Positions 31,068 through 42,833 of a stretch of 64,000 nucleotides of DNA are shown in pieces (the first letter of the stretch is position 1; the number at the start of each line of letters is the position of its first letter). Below the pieces are notes generated by a model. It searched no databases, had not been told where the DNA came from, and saw only the letters and a list, made by a program, of their open reading frames with translations. Origin of the DNA: Calvatia gigantea. Its lineage: Eukaryota > Basidiomycota > Agaricomycetes > Agaricales > Lycoperdaceae. Position numbers and translations under genes: made by a program. The DNA lies in assembly GCA_025093985.1 (NCBI GenBank), contig JACAAK010000003.1, positions 1,302,001 through 1,366,000 on the forward strand. The letters are read 5' to 3'.

Positions 31068-32210
31068 ATGAGCTCAAACCCAGATGAATATAGAGAACCA
31101 AATCTCGAAGTTACAGATGATGAGTCAGAAACATCAAACAAAAAAGAAACAGAGAACCTTAAAGTACCTGAAGAACCAGCAGGAGAAATACATGATGAAC
31201 CTGGAGCAAACCCAATAGGAGAAGAAGAAGTATTATCAGAACTTCTAAATGAACACAACCTAGCAGAAGAAGAGCTAACACATCAGGAGAACCCAGCACA
31301 AGCACAGGAGAAATCAGATGAATCAAGCTCAGATGAAATAGAATCAGACATTGACTTAGACATGACTGACAATGCTGTAGCACCCATAGCAACACCCAGT
31401 GGAAAAGGCTTAGTGCCAGACCCTGGATTCTTTGATGGCACCTGCACCAAATTCAATGATTGGTGGAGAGCAATAACACTCTTCATGAAATTCAACAAGA
31501 TAACCTCAGCAGACAACAAAGCCATAATGGTCCTAGCCAGACTGTGAGGGGAAACAGCAGGAGCCTATGCAGCCATGAAGGCCCCACAAATTCTAGATGG
31601 AGAAGACTCAGTAGACTGGAAGGTGTTCTCCAAAGATTTCAGAAAGATGTTCTCTAATGATGCCTTAAACAGTAAGGCCAAATGGCAAATTGAGAAATTC
31701 AAGCAGGGCAACAAAAACACTGCTGACTACTTAATTGAATTTGAAGTCCTAAAAAGCAAGACAAAGACAGATAGCAAACACACAATGTTTTTGCTCAAAA
31801 AGAATGCCAGACAGGACATCATCCATACTATTACAGGATACCTACCCAGTGCCAGGCCAGATACCTATGCAGAATGGACAGAAGCCATTCTTGCCATTGG
31901 ACAAGGATACAAGGCATCTGAATACTGAGGAGATAGGAAAACCAGTACCAGAACAACATATGGGAGAATAAGTAAACCCATGGAGATAGGGAGTAGACAC
32001 CACATTTTCAACACCAAAGAAGAGCCCAAATGTTACAATTGTGGCATCTTTGGACATATGGCTAAAGATTGCAAGAAGCCCAAGGGGTTAACTTGCTACA
32101 ACTGTGGGAAAACTGGCCATATAGCAAAAACATGCACCACACCCAAGAAAGTACAAATCCATGGAGTAGAGAAAGAAGAAAAGAAGGATTTTTCTGAGGA
32201 CTCCAAGTAG
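31068..32210 (+). pseudogene. Family D3 gag, two stops
   Basis: ATG 31068 (MSSNPDEYREPNLEV) to TAG 32208-32210, with TGA at 31545-31547 and 31926-31928. Acidic N-terminus, capsid-like domain (FFDGTCTKFNDWWRAITLFMK), two intact CCHC knuckles ([14 protein letters not shown] and [14 protein letters not shown], about 32032-32136). Pol follows in the -1 frame. Confidence 0.87.
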
Positions 32211-32287
32211 GCACTACCTTGAGAGTCAAGAAGCTTATATCTAGGATATCAGACAAATTCTACATGATTCCTCAGAAATGAAAGCGC

Positions 32288-33624
32288 AAACTAAATCTGA
32301 AAGGAAGAATACAAATGGCAGAAAAAGAAATTATAGTTGACACCATTGTTGACTCAGGATGCACCACCAGCAGCATCAGCAAGAAGCTTGTAGATGAAGA
32401 ACAAATCCCCATGAAAAAACTAAAACACAAGATTACAGTACTAAACACCAATGGCATAGCAAACCAAGGAGGAAAAGTCACAGAAATGGCCACCATTGAG
32501 ATGGAAATCAAGGGACACAAAGAGACAATTGAAGCATTGGTGGCTCAACTACAAGACAGGGCAGAAATATTCCTAGGACATGATTGGCTGATCAAACATA
32601 ACCCCAAAGTAAACTGGGAGACAGAAGAAGTCAAATTCACCCAATGCCCACCAAACTGCCAGTTTCTGCACCAAAATATCCAGACCACAAATAAAATCCA
32701 GAGTATAGCTACCACCAAAGATATTTGGGAAGAGGAAGATGAACCAGATCCAACTGAGCCAGCTGATCTACCAGACTACATCCAACCATTCACACATCTC
32801 TTCAATAAAACAACCTTCAACAAACTACCAGAATGAATGGAATGGGATCACAAAATAATCCTGATGGAAGATGCACCTAGGGAAATAAGTGCTGGAACAT
32901 ATAACATGACAGTCAAGGAACAAGATGAACTCAAAGCTTTCATCAAAGAAAACCTCAAGTCAGGATGCATATGACCATCAAAATCCCCATATGCAGCACC
33001 CACCTTCTTCATTCCAAAGAAAGATGGTTCAAAACAACTAATCCAAGACTACAGATGGTTAAACAGTGTAGTGATAAAAGACAAAACACCCTTGCCTAGA
33101 ATTGGAGAAGTAATTGATAAACTGGGAAAAGCAAGATACTTTAACAAACTCGACATCATTTGGGGATACAACAATGTCAGAATCAAGGAAGGAAATGAAT
33201 GGAAAACAGCCTTCTTGACCAATAAAGGGTTATTCAAGCCAACTGTAATGTATTTCAGGTTAAGCAACTCACCCAGAACATTCTCCAGGATGATGACAAG
33301 CATCTTCCAAGACCTGCTGCAAAACAGAGACATTGTAAACTACATGGATGATTTTGCAATCCCAGGAGATACCAAAGAACAGCTAAAAGAACAAATGACA
33401 TGATTTTTGGAGCAAGTGTCAAAATACAACCTCTGCTTTAAACAGTCAAAATGCATATTTGATGCCAAAGAAATTCCTATGTTGGGAGTAAAAATAGGGC
33501 ATGGACATATCAAAATGGAAGAAGAAAAAGTCAAGGCAGTATGAGATTGGCCCAAACCCAAAAACAAGAAAGGAGTAGAATGCTTCCTAGGATTTGCAAA
33601 CTACTACTACTGATTTATAAAAGG
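32288..33624 (+). pseudogene. Family D3 pol, protease and RT, 3' truncated
   Basis: Retropepsin with IVDSGCTTSS (about 32346) and FLGHDWL; RT with FFIPKKDGSK, LDIIWGYNN and an intact YMDD (33341-33352). Stops at 32834-32836, 32969 and 33401, among others. Ends at the family A LTR after the thumb motif FLGFANYYY. Confidence 0.87.
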
Positions 33625-34278
33625 TGTTACGTGCGTTACCTTACTTCGCAACCGGGCCCGGATCATCTCCACTCAGGGAGAGGTTCAACGCTATAGCCCA
33701 GGAGTATTTGACAAGTCTCAATGACTTCTGTGCAGGCTTCGGATCGCTCCCTCGAGTAGAAGCTCGTGCTTGCCTGAGAAGTCCGAGTTAAGTGTCACTG
33801 CAGTCCCCAAGGTTGTTAGCCTTGTAGCAGACGAGCGAAGATAAGGAAGCTTGTTACTAGAATAACCTAAAGTGATACAAAGTACTACTTAAGGTTTATA
33901 TACTAGCTACGAATAGGAGATGAGAGATTACGTAGTAAGTAGATATGAGTCAATGAGAACTACTACAGGTTAATTGGTAATCTAAGGAATCATAGGGATA
34001 GGTGAAATGAATAGAAGAACGAGTACGAGTCATAAGAAGATGGAGCCAGGTAAAGAGAAGTACGATGATGGGAAAGATGAAGGTGAAACAGGAACATGAT
34101 TCAGAATGAATCATAAGAAGTAAAGGTAGAAGTACATGTGATAAATAAATAAAGAACAGACCGGGGTATACAAGAAGAATGGAAAGTCCGTACGGAAGGT
34201 TAATACATTAATGCGGAGAGTCCGGGGGTGTGGTAAGTTCGTAACATTAGCCCGTCTCTAGGTAAATTACTCCGAAAT

Positions 34279-36096
34279 TTACGCGGATAGGACTGAGTAG
34301 TCCAAAGATACTCCGTCATCGTAATATTCATTGTCGAAGGCATCACGGGGGTTTTCCAGGACTTGTTCTTGGAAACGTTGTTTCATATTTTCCACGGCTT
34401 GGACGTGGTCGACGTATTTCGGACAATCTTCTGGCTTGTGTTTCGGGTTGAGAGTTTCGCAGAGTTGGCAGAAGTATTGGGGGCAGGTCCAGCGGTAATG
34501 GCCAGGGCGGGTTTTTCGACAAATGGGACAAGTGGTATGGGCACAATCACTGGCCCAGTGACCTACGGCAGGAAGGTGAAGTTTGGCACATTTTTCACAA
34601 AAGGCCTTCGGGTCGAAGTTCGGGTTGTTCATAGCTCGGGGTTGGGTTGGGGTTCTTCCTCGTCCTGAGTTAGGATCGAGGGGTTTTCGAATAGGTTTCG
34701 GAGGTTTAGAAGTTGATCCAGTTGGCCCATTAAGTTGTGTATGGCCATTTCGAATCGTTCAGGTGGGATTTGTCCGTCTGGATGGGAGAGATGTGGATGG
34801 GGAAGGTACATGCGGTTTGGGGGAGGGTTCTCTCGTGGGGGAATCGGCTCGTTGGTGTGGTCTGACCTTAGAAGGGCCAGTTCGCTGGTTGGGTGGGATA
34901 GGCTTAATGCTATGCTCGTTGAGGTAGCGGGCGTAAGCCTGAGGTAATCCAAGGCTTCGTGATGCCTGGATAAATAGGGCCACTCGATCGGTAGCGTGCT
35001 CATAATCCCGAGAAAGATGTTCGAGCTGTGAAATGGCGTCACAGATAAAGCGCCAGTGATTTCGCTGATTGGCATTATATAGATATTCGGTACGGAAGCG
35101 AGTTCGATGGCCTCCCTTGAGGACCATCGTGCGGAGGGATCCCTCAGATGAGAAATCAGTTCTAGCCCATAACTCCATGGGCGAAGGTCTATCGTTCGTA
35201 GAGGGGGGTTCGGGGGAGAAGCTGCTTCGTCTGTCGGGGTCTCGGTCGGATGGGTTGGCTGTGATGTAACCCGCGGCCGAGTGTTCGGTGGGGTGTAGTT
35301 TGTCCCAGGCTGACCTGGGGGGTTTCGGATTGACGGTGGTAGCTGTGGGGGACTTTGGAGAGGGGCCGGCGGTAGAGGGGGGAATGTGTTGTTGGTCGAG
35401 GACAGGAAGTTCTGCCCTAACAGATTTCGGGATCCCAGCTCGCTCCGAGGGGAGTGTTGGGGTGGGGTTGTCGGCCCGGATTGGGTAGACATACTTTGGT
35501 TTCGGTGACCAGAGGAGCCGCTGTGGGGTTGATTTCGTGTCGTAGGTGGCGGTATGGGGAGTGGCTCCAGCGACGACATTGGAGAAAGAGACTGGCGGGT
35601 CTCTCGGTTCGGGATTGTTGGATGGGTTTGGTACCTCTGTTCGCTGGGGATTAGGTTGGGATACAGCGGGGCTGCTTCCCATTCTTGTTGGGTAGGTGAG
35701 TCTATCCCAGGAGGTACTGGGAGATGATTCGGTGGAGGGGGGAATGTAGATGCAATCTGGACTGACGAAGACGTCGACCCAGAATTGTTTGTTCTGGTCT
35801 GCGAATTGTTGGAGCTCGTCTTTGGTAAAGACAGCATTCGGGAGGGTGATAATGGGTTTTTCGAGCAGTTCGTTAATTTGGACAGTGGGGAGAATTGGGG
35901 TTTCGTGGCCCACAGGTGTGACGGTGGGAGGGTAGGATATAGAAATATGAGGGGAGGAGGGGAGAGAGTGGGCCTTTCTGATTGGGGAATTGTTCTTTGT
36001 AGAAAAGGAAGAGATTGAAGAGAGGGAAGGAGAGGGGGATGAGGCTACAATGGCCGCTTTCTTTCCCTTCTTATAGTTCTTCTGGGTTGGTGCCAT
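34279..36096 (-). pseudogene. Copy B ORF3, one stop
   Basis: ATG 36096 (MAPTQKNYKKGKK) open for 445 codons to TGA 34759-34761, where C has an Arg codon; the frame continues to the end at 34279. The last 117 codons (ATG 34632) carry the three CCHC knuckles intact. The overlapping 402-codon frame runs 35837-34629 without a stop and ends ATGA over the Zn-part ATG, exactly as in copy 1. Confidence 0.8.
34629..35837 (-). CDS. Copy B overlapping 402-codon frame
   Basis: Same length, start (ATG) and ATGA end as 7562-8770. Uninterrupted here even though ORF3 has a stop. Roughly 17 amino-acid differences from copy 1 over the last 245 residues, against about 12 in the ORF3 frame over a similar length, so neither frame is clearly the conserved one. 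Confidence 0.4.
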   Translation of the reverse strand: MLSLPKTSSNNSQTRTNNSGSTSSSVQIASTFPPPPNHLPVPPGIDSPTQQEWEAAPLYPNLIPSEQRYQTHPTIPNRETRQSLSPMSSLEPLPIPPPTTRNQPHSGSSGHRNQSMSTQSGPTTPPQHSPRSELGSRNLLGQNFLSSTNNTFPPLPPAPLQSPPQLPPSIRNPPGQPGTNYTPPNTRPRVTSQPTHPTETPTDEAASPPNPPLRTIDLRPWSYGLELISHLRDPSARWSSREAIELASVPNIYIMPISEITGALSVTPFHSSNIFLGIMSTLPIEWPYLSRHHEALDYLRLTPATSTSIALSLSHPTSELALLRSDHTNEPIPPRENPPPNRMYLPHPHLSHPDGQIPPERFEMAIHNLMGQLDQLLNLRNLFENPSILTQDEEEPQPNPEL

Positions 36097-36157
36097 TGGT
36101 GGTTCGGTTTGTGGAAGTGTTGTTAAGGAATGATGGAGAAGTTGGGTGAATCCTGGA

Positions 36158-39100
36158 TTATTTATATCTTTTAGGTGGGATGGGAACTAGGTGGTGTTCT
36201 CGTTGGTATTTTTGTAACATTTCTTGGGCATGTGGTAAGAGTTGTGCTTCGTTTTCCCAAGAGTTTTCTTCGTGGCTGTAACCTTTCCACTTGATGTAGT
36301 ATTCCCTTTGTTTATTCTTGGTTCTATGGTTCAAGATGCCTTCGATTTCATATTCTTCTTCTCCTTCTATTATGTCAGGGAGAGGTGGTTGTGGGTTTGA
36401 TCCATGGATATTGTTTTCGGTGTATTCGGAGAGAAGGGTAGCATGGAATACGTTGTGAATCTTCCATGTTTCAGGTAGTTTCAGTCAGTAGGAGAGTGGC
36501 GATAAGACTTCTTTGATGGTAAACGGTCCGAGGCGTTTTGGTGCGATCTTGTTTGATTTGAATGGGAGTTTCAGGTTTCTCCGTTCAAGCCACACTTTTT
36601 GTCCTAGGGTGAAGGGTTTGAATTTTGCTTTGATTCGTTGCTCCATGCATTCCATAGCTAGTTTGTGGGCAGCAATTCCTTCTCTTCGTGCATGGTCTAG
36701 GAGTTCTATTTGTTCTTTAGTAGTGGTGAAGTTTGATTCCTCCAGGATGGTGGGTATTCCATGGGGTTTTGTTCCGTACATGAGTTCGAAAGGGGTTTGT
36801 TTCCGGTCAGAGTGTGTTCGTGAATTATGGGAGAATTCGAGGATTGGGAGTGCTTTAGACCAGGAGGAGGGATTTCCTGTACAGTAGATAGATAGGTACG
36901 CAGCAATTTCCTGATTGAATCGTTCTGTTGTTCCATCCGATTGAGGGTGGTAGGCTGATGAGAATGATTGGGTGATTCCAAGTCGTTTCATGAGAGCTTG
37001 ACTGGAGTTTGCTCGGAATCTGGGGTCACGGTCGGAGATTATCTTGTCCGGTAGTCCGAATCTGGTGTAGACCTTGTCTATAATTATGTCGGCAATTCCT
37101 TTGGCGGTGATTTCCTTTGTACAAGGAGTGAGAATTACCCCCTTCGTAAGTCCATGGTCCACTATGGACAAGATTGAGTCGAATCTGTGGGATTTTGGTA
37201 AATCGGTCAGCAGATCCATAGCGATATGGGCGAATGGTCTAGTAAATATCGGCGGTGGTATCGGTTGCAACGCAGGGTGGGAAGGATTTCGGTTAATTTT
37301 GAATTGTTGGCATTCGCTGCATCCTTTAACGTAATTTCGTACGAAGGTACTCATTCCTGGCCAATATACTTCAGCTTTGGCGAGGCGATAAGTTTCTTGT
37401 TCTCCAGGGTGTCCGACTGAAGGGTGGTCGTGGTATTGTTGGATGACACGTCGGCGGAGTTCCATGTCTTCTGGGATGATGATCTTCCCTTCGAATGTCA
37501 TAAGATGTCCATGTGGTCTGGGAATCATCCCGTATTTCAGATTTATTACTTCTGGTGATTCTGATAGAAGTCGTTTCATGGCTTCCGTGGTGATTTTGTC
37601 ATATTTCGATGATTTTACGATGTCGTTCTGTAATTCTTGATCAACTATGGAAATGAATAGTTCGTTGGGTAGTACAGTGATTTCCCTGAGGAATACTTCC
37701 TCAGGTAAGACAATAACATTTTCGTTGTCATTGTCATCATCTGGGGTGTGATCTGGTCGACGTGAGAGGGCATCGGCGGCAGGTATTTTGGTTCCTGGGA
37801 CGTGTTCAATTGCGAAGTCGAAGTGTGAGAGGAAACCAAGCCATCGAGCTTGTCTTCTGGAGATATTTTGGGGTTTTCTCCAAAAGGTGAGGTTCTTGTG
37901 ATCAGTTCATATGGTTACGCGATGTTGGGCTCCTTCTAGGTAATGTCGCCATTCTTCTAGTGCCGTGATTATGGCAAGGAGTTCCCTGTCGTGTATTTCG
38001 TAGTTTCGTTGGGTAGGATTGAATGCTTTGGATAGGAAAGCTACTGGGTGGTAGTTTCCGTTCATGTCTTGCTGTGATAAGACTGCTCCCAAGGCGTATT
38101 TTGAGGCATTGGTTTCGATAAAGAAGGGTTTTGTTTGGTCTGGCATCAGCAAAACGGGTTTCTTCATGAATTCGGATTTTAGTTGGCTGAAGGCTTCATT
38201 TGCTTTGTGTTCCCATTCGAATTTCTTTGTTTTGGATAGAAGAGCATTAAGCGGTTGAGAGATGTCGGCATAGTGATGTATGAATTTTCGGTAGAAGTTA
38301 CAGAATCCCATGAATTTTCTGACATCGCGGGTAGTGCGGGGTAAAGGCCATTCTTCTATTCCACGGAGTTTGGTGTTGTCCATTTCGATCTTGTCGGGGG
38401 AGATTATCATGCCGAGATATTCTAGATGGGTTTTATTGAATTCGCATTTTTCTAGTTTCAGGTATAGATCATTGTCTTTCAAGATCTGAAGTGCTTCCAA
38501 GATAAGGCGATCCATTTCTTCCTGAGTTTTTGCGTAGATGAGGATGTCGTCCATATAGATTATAATTCCTCCTTTATCTAGCATTTTTGCGAATATGGTG
38601 TCCATCATCTTTTGGAAGGTGGCTGGGGAGTTGCACATTCCAAAGAACATGACATTCGGTTCGTAAAGTCCGATTGGAGTTTTGAATGCGGCTTTTCATT
38701 GGTCTCCTTCTCGAATACGAATGTTGTTGTATCCGAGTCGGACGTCCATTTTTGTGAATAGTTTTGCTCCTTGAAGTTTGTCCATAATTGTCATTATCAT
38801 AGGAATAGGGTACGCATTCTTCTTGGTATGTTTATTTAGATAACGGTAATCTTGGCATGGTCGAAGTTTCCTGTCCTTCTTTCCTACGAAGAAGAAGGAT
38901 GAGGCCATGGGAGATTCAGATTCTCGGATGTATCCTTTTCGGAGGTTTTCGTTTATGAATTTCTTGAGTTCTTCGGTTTCAAGGGGTGATAAGGGGTACG
39001 TTTTCCCTAGTTCTGGTTTAAAGGTATCCAAGAGTTCGATTTTATGGTCGTATGGCCTGGGAGGGGGGAATCGTTCGGATTTCTTCGTATCGAAGAGTGA

Positions 39101-39919
39101 AGCGAATTTCTTGTATTTCCTGGGTACCTTTGTATCAGTTTTTGGGGTTGATTTTTGTGCGAGACTTGTAGCTTGGGTGATCTTCGTATTGATTTCAAGT
39201 TCATGTGGAGTTTGAGTGATTTCGTAGAGCTCGTGTTCCAAATGGAATTCATCGAAATCAATGTTTTCCAAGTAGAGTTTGAGTTCATCGATAGAGAGTT
39301 CAGGTTCTTCCGAATGGATGATTGCTTCGAAGACTTTTACAGCAAGTGGGTCAAAGTCTTCGTCTAGGTAGGTGTAACGTTCGGTATCATTCATTCCATG
39401 GATGTCTAAGGCGATTTCGTTGATAGTGGTAGGTCCGTTTGTGGATTTTACGATTAAGGGTATGATGTTGTCGTTGTTTCGCCATTTGAACTCTTGAGTA
39501 GTCCAATTTATGTCTGGGTTCATTTGTTGTAGCCATGGGTATCCTAGGATTAGATCTTTGGATCCTATTCCTGAGACGTAGGCTTCGAATTGACATTGTT
39601 TTCCATCAATTAAGGTGTTCAATTCGACGCTTTCATAGATTGATCCATTTTCATTGGAGGTTCCATCCGCATTGGATACTTTGATAGGATGTTTGATAGG
39701 GCGTGTTTGTAGTCCATAGGTGTTTATAAAATTCGAGGAGATGAAGTTTCCTTTGGCTCCCAAGTCAATTAGAGCGGTGACTGGGATATTTCGTAGATGG
39801 TTCTGATTGAGTTTGATAGGGAGAAAGATTGATGCTTTATTGTCCGAGGTAGGGAGTTTTATTAGATTGATTTGTGGGTCACCCAGCGATTCCTTTACAG
39901 GATCGGGTGACGCCTTCAA
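36158..39919 (-). pseudogene. Copy B pol
   Basis: Same domain order as copy 1, pol starting in the -1 frame at the same TTTTTGA. The protease motif is LIDLGAK, with Leu for the active-site Ser. RT YMDD is intact. The RNase H motif is ETNAS, with Asn for a catalytic Asp. Stops at 38696-38698 (TGG to TGA), 37907-37909 and 36485-36487 (both CGA type). The integrase zinc site and DDE motifs look intact; the chromodomain lies beyond the last stop and ends at TAA 36158-36160. Confidence 0.9.
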
Positions 39920-41991
39920 AAATCCCCGAAGGGCTTGAGTGTTGGATCAGAGATATATGCTTCTCTGAATTCCATTCTTTCGTCCGTTGGGAGTTCTCTG
40001 ATCATTGCTTGGATATCGAGTGCAGAGATCTTTCGGGTTTGATTTGGAGCGGCACCGGAGTAATTCCTGGAAGCTTGAGGTTGTGAGGGTTGTGCATAAC
40101 GGGGTGGTTGCATGAATCTTCTTTGTGGTGGGTGGGGTCGTCTAGGAGGTGGTTTTTCCTTGGACAGGTTTGGGTCAGGATTTGGACAGTTGCTGATAAG
40201 GTGTCCAAATTTTCCGCAACCTATGCATTTCCCAGCTTTGTAGCAAGCGACTTGCTCAGCAGTAAATACAGCGTTTAGTTGTAATTCAGGGTCATCCAAG
40301 TCATAGCCTTCATGAGTGTAGTCTTGCTCTGGGGAATATAGTTCTTCGTCTTCGTAAGGTGGTTCGTAGGGGTCCTGAGGTTCTGCCTGCATTTCATGTA
40401 TGGTTCATGCAGGTTGGCGATTTGGTTGAAAACGAGTGTGGTAGGTTGGTTGGAAACGGGGTGGTTGGTAGGGGGTTGGGTTTCGAGGGAAGTTTCTAGG
40501 CCACATTGCGTCGGCTTGACGATTGACAGAGTCTCATCGTACTGCATCGGTATACCATTCAGCAATGGTTTCGGGTGGTCCTTCTTTTCTAGTCCATACT
40601 TCTCTTGTGAGATTAGGATTGAGTCCTCATTTATATTGTTCGATTAATGCTTCATTGTCTTGAATTCCTCCAATAGATGCAAGGCGTTGGAATTCAAGAT
40701 TGAAGTCTGCTGCAGAGGATTTATTTTGCTTCAATTCATACCATTGTCTTCGTGCAGTGATTTGTTCGTCTACTGGAGTGAAGTGTTTCAAGATTTCGAT
40801 TTCGAACTCTTCGAAGGTAGAGTATCTCCAAGGGATGGGTTTTCCACGGGCATCGGTAATTCGGCTTTTGTAATATTGTTCAGACCAGGATCCAGCTTTC
40901 CCTTCGACCATAAGGCCGAGGACGAATCTGATCTGTCGTTGGTCATCCGTAAATGCTCTAGGGTTCATTTCAAGATAGTTTTTGACTAGCATCCACCATG
41001 TTTTAAATCGGGGGTTTGTTCTGTCGAAGTTTGGGGGCTTTTGTCCGATTTCTTTTGAATTTCCATCATTTCCTACAAATTGAATGGCTGGAGTACGATG
41101 TCTTCGTCGACCTCCTCCTTCTCTTCCAATGGAGAAAGAGGACGGAGTGAATGAACCATGGCTGGAGTTTCGTGAAGAGGGAGGGGAGGGAGAGGGCGCT
41201 CTTCCTTGTCGACCTCTATGGGGAGGATCTTCTCCGGGTGTTCTTCGTCGTCCAATTCCGAAGATGGGAGTTGTAGCTCCTGATCGGGGTGGTGGTTGGT
41301 CGGTTGGTTCATTATTTGTTTCAGTTTGCATTTGAGTGGAAGTAGCCATGCCTTCGATTTCTGGATGAATTGGTTCTTGTGATTCAAAGCCCGGGATATC
41401 TGGGTATTCGAGGGTGTCTGGAGTGTATATAAGATGGGTTCCTTCTCGATTGAGGATGTCTTGGAAGTTAGATGGATATTCAGGCAGCTGATGGAACGTC
41501 TCGTTGTCTTCGTTGTCTTCAAGGACGGATGGTAAGGTGTGGGGGTTTTCGATTCCGAATTGGGAAGGGGATACAGCTCTGGATGGTGTCTGTGGCAGTG
41601 ATTCTTGAGATGGACCTTGCTCGGGCGAATTGGGTCGAAAATAGTTGAATTTGCCACTTTGTGTTGGTTTTGGTGGTTCAGGCTCAGTGGATTTCCTAGT
41701 AGGTGCTGGTAACTCTTGTAGTAGTTTCAGTTTTTGTGATCTAGTGCGTGGGGTATGATAAATTCTTTCTAAGAATGGTGCAGAAGGTCCTTCTGGTTGA
41801 TGAGTTTGTTTAGGCGGGGGAGTAGTAGGAGATTCGAATGAGTGTTGGGTTGGTGTATGGAATGATCGTTCTGGAGATGAGGAAGGAGGGTGTAAGGGAC
41901 GTTTCCCTTTTCGTGACGTGGTGAAGAAAGACAGATAGCGGTAGCCAGGCCCGCTCTTCTCAACGCTACTTGGCGGAGGACAGATAAACAA
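39916..41991 (-). pseudogene. Copy B gag, three CGA-to-TGA stops
   Basis: Matches copy 1 gag over its full length, including the long open segment before the first in-frame ATG (41349). Stops at 40627-40629, 40534-40536 and 40405-40407 each replace CGA of copy 1. The CCHC knuckle CIGCGKFGHLISNC is intact. Copy B keeps TGG where copy 1 gag has TAG, so the two copies decayed independently. Confidence 0.88.
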
Positions 41992-42126
41992 GTCAGTGGA
42001 CCCGAAGTTCCACTCTTCTTAACCCTATTACCGGGAAGGCTTCTCAATGTCAACTGGACGGAGGGATAGTCGGCAGAAGCTGGCCGTAAGAGACTGGAGT
42101 CGTATAGAAACGAGAGAAGGAAGGTG

Positions 42127-42136
42127 AGGTTATTCT
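42127..42136 (-). other. Copy B primer binding site
   Basis: On the minus strand AGAATAACCT follows the 5' LTR (42139-42760) and is complementary to the LTR site at 42373-42382, 34 nt downstream of TATATAAA (42416-42409). Confidence 0.7.
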
Positions 42137-42760
42137 TATGTTACGTGCGTTACCTTACTTCGCAACCGGGCCCGGATCGTCTCCACTCAGGAAGAGGTTC
42201 AACGCTATAGCCCAGGAGTATTTGACAAGTCTCAATGACTTCTGTGCAGGCTTCGGATTGCTCCCTTGAGTAGAAGCTCGCGCTTGCCTGAGAAGTCCGA
42301 GTTAAGTGTCACTGCAGTCCCCAAGGTTGTTAGCCTTGTAGCAGACGAGCGAAGATAAGGAAGCTTGTTACTAGAATAACCTAAAGTAATACAAAGTACT
42401 ACTTAAGGTTTATATACTAGCTACGAATACGAGATGAGAGATTACGTAGTAAGTAGATATGAGTCAATGAGAACTACTACAGGTTAATTGGTAATCTAAG
42501 GAATCATAGGGATAGGTGAAATGAATAGAAGAACGAGTACGAGTCATAAGAAGATGGAGCCAGGTAAAGAGAAGTACGATGATGGGAAAGATGAAGGTGA
42601 AACAGGAACATGATTCAGAATGAATCATAAGAAGTAAAGGTAGAAGTACATGTGATAAATAAATAAAGAACGGATTGGGGTATACAAGAAGAATGGAAAG
42701 TCCGTACGGAAGGTTAATACGTTAATGCAGAGAGTCCGGGGGTGTGGTAAGTTCGTAACA

Positions 42761-42833
42761 GTGCTCTTTGATCCACTCGGCCTCATACCAGTGGCGCCAA
42801 AGCTGGCACGAATGGGAGTCGGCACAGTGTTCA
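42761..42833 (-). pseudogene. LINE ORF1 fragment, duplicated piece
   Basis: 73 bp identical or nearly so to 45481-45553, coding on the minus strand for the last Cys/His knuckle region of a LINE ORF1 (HSCQLWRHWYEAEW). Part of the 225-bp duplicated flank around the family A pol fragment. Confidence 0.7.

Larger units (their letters stand above)
30822..33624 (+). mobile_element. Gypsy family D copy 3, truncated both ends
   Basis: Starts inside its 5' LTR (30822-30987, first about 140 bp missing), then PBS, gag and pol to the RT thumb, where copy B of family A is inserted at 33625. The remainder of D3 is not found on the other side of B. Confidence 0.88.
33625..42760 (-). mobile_element. Gypsy family A copy 2 (B), full-length
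   Basis: Complete element in reverse orientation, 9136 bp, with 622-bp LTRs at 33625-34246 (3') and 42139-42760 (5') that differ at about a dozen sites. The order on the minus strand is LTR, gag, pol, ORF3, LTR as in copy 1. Flanks (AAAGG left, GTGCT right) do not match. Seven or more in-frame stops, most of them CGA to TGA. Confidence 0.93.
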
